Shown here: piece after piece, positions 21,376 to 23,059 of the stretch | Layout: each line of letters begins with the position of its first letter | How positions within the stretch are numbered: the first letter of the stretch is position 1 | Source: a virus | IMG/VR virus record: IMGVR_UViG_3300020457_000107 | Coordinates: 1-23,059 of that record | Length of the DNA stretch: 23,059 nt | Strand: one strand, 5' to 3' | Position numbers and translations under genes: made by a program | Notes under the pieces: model-generated | Told to the model about the DNA's origin: nothing | Seen by the model: the letters and a program-made list of their open reading frames with translations, nothing else | Databases searched by the model: none

Positions 21376-21404
21376 TTGACTATTTTTGTTAAATGTAGTA
21401 TAGT
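21376..21404 (+). promoter_or_regulatory. Sigma70-like promoter for primase
   Basis: TTGACT (21376-21381) and TATAGT (21399-21404) are separated by exactly 17 bases, each one mismatch from the sigma70 consensus. The expected start near 21411 leaves only about five bases before the primase ATG. No TATAAATA is near, so this looks like an early or middle promoter using host sigma factor, unlike the late boxes upstream. Confidence 0.65.
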
Positions 21405-21415
21405 GAAAACGTGTT

Positions 21416-22411
21416 ATGTCAAGTTATATAGATTTAAAATTTATCAATTCAATCTCTTCAAGATTGAGTCAGTTTAAAAAGAAAAACGACTATCTGTTTA
21501 ATTTCAGATGTCCCCATTGTGGTGATTCACAGAAGAGTAAGACTAAAGCAAGAGCATATCTTTATAGGGTAAAAAATGATATGTTCTTCAAATGCCACAA
21601 TTGTGGTATGGGACAGAATTTGGCAAATTTTATCAAATTTTTGGATCCCAAAATTTACGGCAATTACGTTTTAGAAAGATATAAAGGTTCGGCAACACAA
21701 TCCACGCCACAACCGAAGTTTGATTTTAAACCCGCTTTTGAGGAATCAAACCTATTAGATGATTGCGTAAAAGTTAGTACTTTAGAAGATGGACATCCTG
21801 TAAAAGAGTATGTCAAGAAAAGACTAATCCCTGAAAAATATTATGATATAATTTATTTTGTTAATAAGTTTCATAAATTTGCTAACAAAGTAAAACCGAA
21901 TACATTTAAGGAAGAATATGAACACCCTAGATTAATTATTCCTTTCTTTGATACAACTGGTAAATTATTTGCGTTTCAAGGTAGAGCATTTGGTAAAGAA
22001 CAACCAAAGTATATTACTATTAAACTTGATGAGAACAAACAAAAAGTTTATGGTCTTGAAAGAATAAATTATCAAAAACATATTTACATAGTTGAAGGAC
22101 CACTTGATAGTTTATTTTTAGAAAATTGTTTAGCAGCTGGTGGTGCTGATTTGACGCTACGAATACCTAAAGACCAGGTAACTTATATCTTTGATAATGA
22201 ACCTCGTAATAAAGAAATTGTGAAACGTATGTATGACGTGGTTGAAAAAGATTATAATGTAGTAATATGGCCAAATGAGATTCAATTTAAAGATGTAAAT
22301 GAAATGATTATGAATGGAATCTCAATTTCAGAATTAAGAAAGATTATATATAATAATACCTATTCTAAATTAGAAGCAATAACAAAATTAAGTTATTATA
22401 AAAAATGTTAA
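21416..22411 (+). CDS. 61: T4 gp61-type DNA primase
   Basis: The 331-residue protein aligns by eye over its full length with T4 gp61 (about 340 residues), including the start MSSYIDLKFI. The zinc-binding domain has C32-P-H-C35 and C60-H-N-C63. The TOPRIM domain has IVEGPLDSLF (E227, D231) and IFDNEPRNKE (D260, E262). The conserved PRLIIPFFDTTGKLFAFQGR at 171-190 also matches. It synthesises RNA primers for lagging-strand replication together with the gp41 helicase. The start is fixed by the homology, yet only about five bases separate it from the predicted transcription start and there is no ribosome site, so translation may be nearly leaderless. nrdA follows 15 bases after its stop. Confidence 0.92.
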   Translation: MSSYIDLKFINSISSRLSQFKKKNDYLFNFRCPHCGDSQKSKTKARAYLYRVKNDMFFKCHNCGMGQNLANFIKFLDPKIYGNYVLERYKGSATQSTPQPKFDFKPAFEESNLLDDCVKVSTLEDGHPVKEYVKKRLIPEKYYDIIYFVNKFHKFANKVKPNTFKEEYEHPRLIIPFFDTTGKLFAFQGRAFGKEQPKYITIKLDENKQKVYGLERINYQKHIYIVEGPLDSLFLENCLAAGGADLTLRIPKDQVTYIFDNEPRNKEIVKRMYDVVEKDYNVVIWPNEIQFKDVNEMIMNGISISELRKIIYNNTYSKLEAITKLSYYKKC

Positions 22412-22426
22412 AGAAAGAGAGTGTCA

Positions 22427-23059
22427 ATGGTTAATGAAAATATAAGTGTGGTGAAAAGAAATGGTAGAGGAAAGGAACCTCTAAACATTGAAAAGATCCA
22501 CCAAATGGTTGAGTATGCGTGTGAAGATATAACTGGTGTATCTGCTTCTTCGGTTGAAATGAATAGTGGTTTACAATTTTATGATGGAATAACCACAAAT
22601 GAAATCCAACAAATTTTAATAAAATCAGCAAACGATTTAATTACTTTAGATAATCCAAATTATCAATATGTTGCCGCTAGACTATTACTCTATAGTTTAA
22701 GAAAACAATTATTCAGAAAAATGTGGGATCATCCACATATTTACCACCACGTACAAACTGGTATTGATAGAGGAGTTTATGATCCTTCTATTTTAAAATG
22801 GTATGATAGAAGAGATTTTGACCGAATGGAAAATTGGTTAAATCACGAAAGAGATTATAATTTTACATATGCAGGATTAAGACAAGTCATTGACAAATAT
22901 CTAGTGCAAGACAGAAGTACAGGAGAAGTATTTGAAACTCCACAATTTATGTATATGATGATTGCAGCTACTGTTTTTGCTCAATACCCAAAGAACAAAA
23001 GGATGAGTTATGTTAAAAAATATTATGACGCTATTTCACGTTTTAAAATCAATATTCCA
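22427..23059 (+). CDS. nrdA: Ribonucleoside-diphosphate reductase alpha subunit, N-terminal part (3' end outside window)
   Basis: The frame is open from ATG at 22427 to the window edge, 211 residues. The N-terminus is an ATP-cone (VVKRNGRGKEPLNIEKIHQM and on to about residue 90), the allosteric activity domain of class Ia enzymes. YVAARLLLYSLRKQLFRKMW and TPQFMYMMIAATVFAQYP are typical of NrdA just before the catalytic barrel. It reduces ribonucleotides to deoxyribonucleotides with NrdB, supplying DNA precursors for replication. The active-site cysteines lie beyond the window. AAGAAAGAGAG precedes the start, and it is co-directional with primase, probably in the same early/middle transcript. 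A retained ATP-cone implies dATP feedback could still operate, if its residues are intact. Confidence 0.92.
   Translation, partial: MVNENISVVKRNGRGKEPLNIEKIHQMVEYACEDITGVSASSVEMNSGLQFYDGITTNEIQQILIKSANDLITLDNPNYQYVAARLLLYSLRKQLFRKMWDHPHIYHHVQTGIDRGVYDPSILKWYDRRDFDRMENWLNHERDYNFTYAGLRQVIDKYLVQDRSTGEVFETPQFMYMMIAATVFAQYPKNKRMSYVKKYYDAISRFKINIP

Overview
The window looks like part of the genome of a marine T4-like myovirus, most likely one infecting SAR11/Pelagibacter or a similar low-GC marine bacterium. The evidence is a T4 gp61-type primase, a phage-style class Ia NrdA, repeated TATAAATA boxes that match the T4 late-promoter consensus exactly, tightly packed and overlapping genes nearly all on one strand, very AT-rich DNA (roughly one third GC by eye), and several short structural-type proteins resembling those of marine T4-like phages. 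No tRNA, CRISPR array, integrase or insertion sequence was seen.

Layout. (1) 1-892: the 3' end of a flavin-dependent tryptophan halogenase and a small hypothetical gene. (2) 905-9438: a late promoter followed by a compact run of seven genes: a divergent ligase-like nucleotidyltransferase, a predicted PD-(D/E)XK nuclease-fold protein, a 900-residue fusion of a P-loop kinase, a pol-beta-type nucleotidyltransferase and a HIGH-family (NMNAT/cytidylyltransferase-like) domain, three phage proteins of unknown role, and a HAD phosphatase. Together these resemble a nucleic-acid or nucleotide end-processing toolkit. (3) 9451-12586: small structural-type genes behind two late promoters, one of them following a hairpin terminator. 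Several of these proteins, and the kinase fusion, start with a ten-residue peptide resembling the capsid-targeting sequence of T4 internal head proteins. (4) 12587-14437: a likely lysis or envelope cluster: a DUF1353 protein, a small membrane protein, an overlapping i-spanin/o-spanin-like pair, and two tiny membrane ORFs missing from simple ORF calls.

(5) 14430-20799 is the accessory island and the most striking part. On the minus strand lies a full-length CHASE2-type membrane adenylate cyclase with all class III catalytic residues. Diverging from it, behind a perfect late promoter, are csgF, csgG, a curlin-like repeat protein and a secreted FecR-domain protein with an extraordinary Asp/Glu/Trp-rich region. 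This amounts to a phage-borne curli (type VIII) secretion module with its own fibre candidate, a cAMP-producing sensor and a FecR partner, apparently expressed late in infection. CsgE is not in the window.

(6) 20801-23059: a tiny membrane ORF and a tail-anchored coiled-coil protein close the late transcript at a hairpin. A sigma70-like promoter then opens the replication and nucleotide-metabolism block: primase, then the start of nrdA, which runs off the window.

Functions were assigned by reading translated sequence and motifs only; no database search was run.
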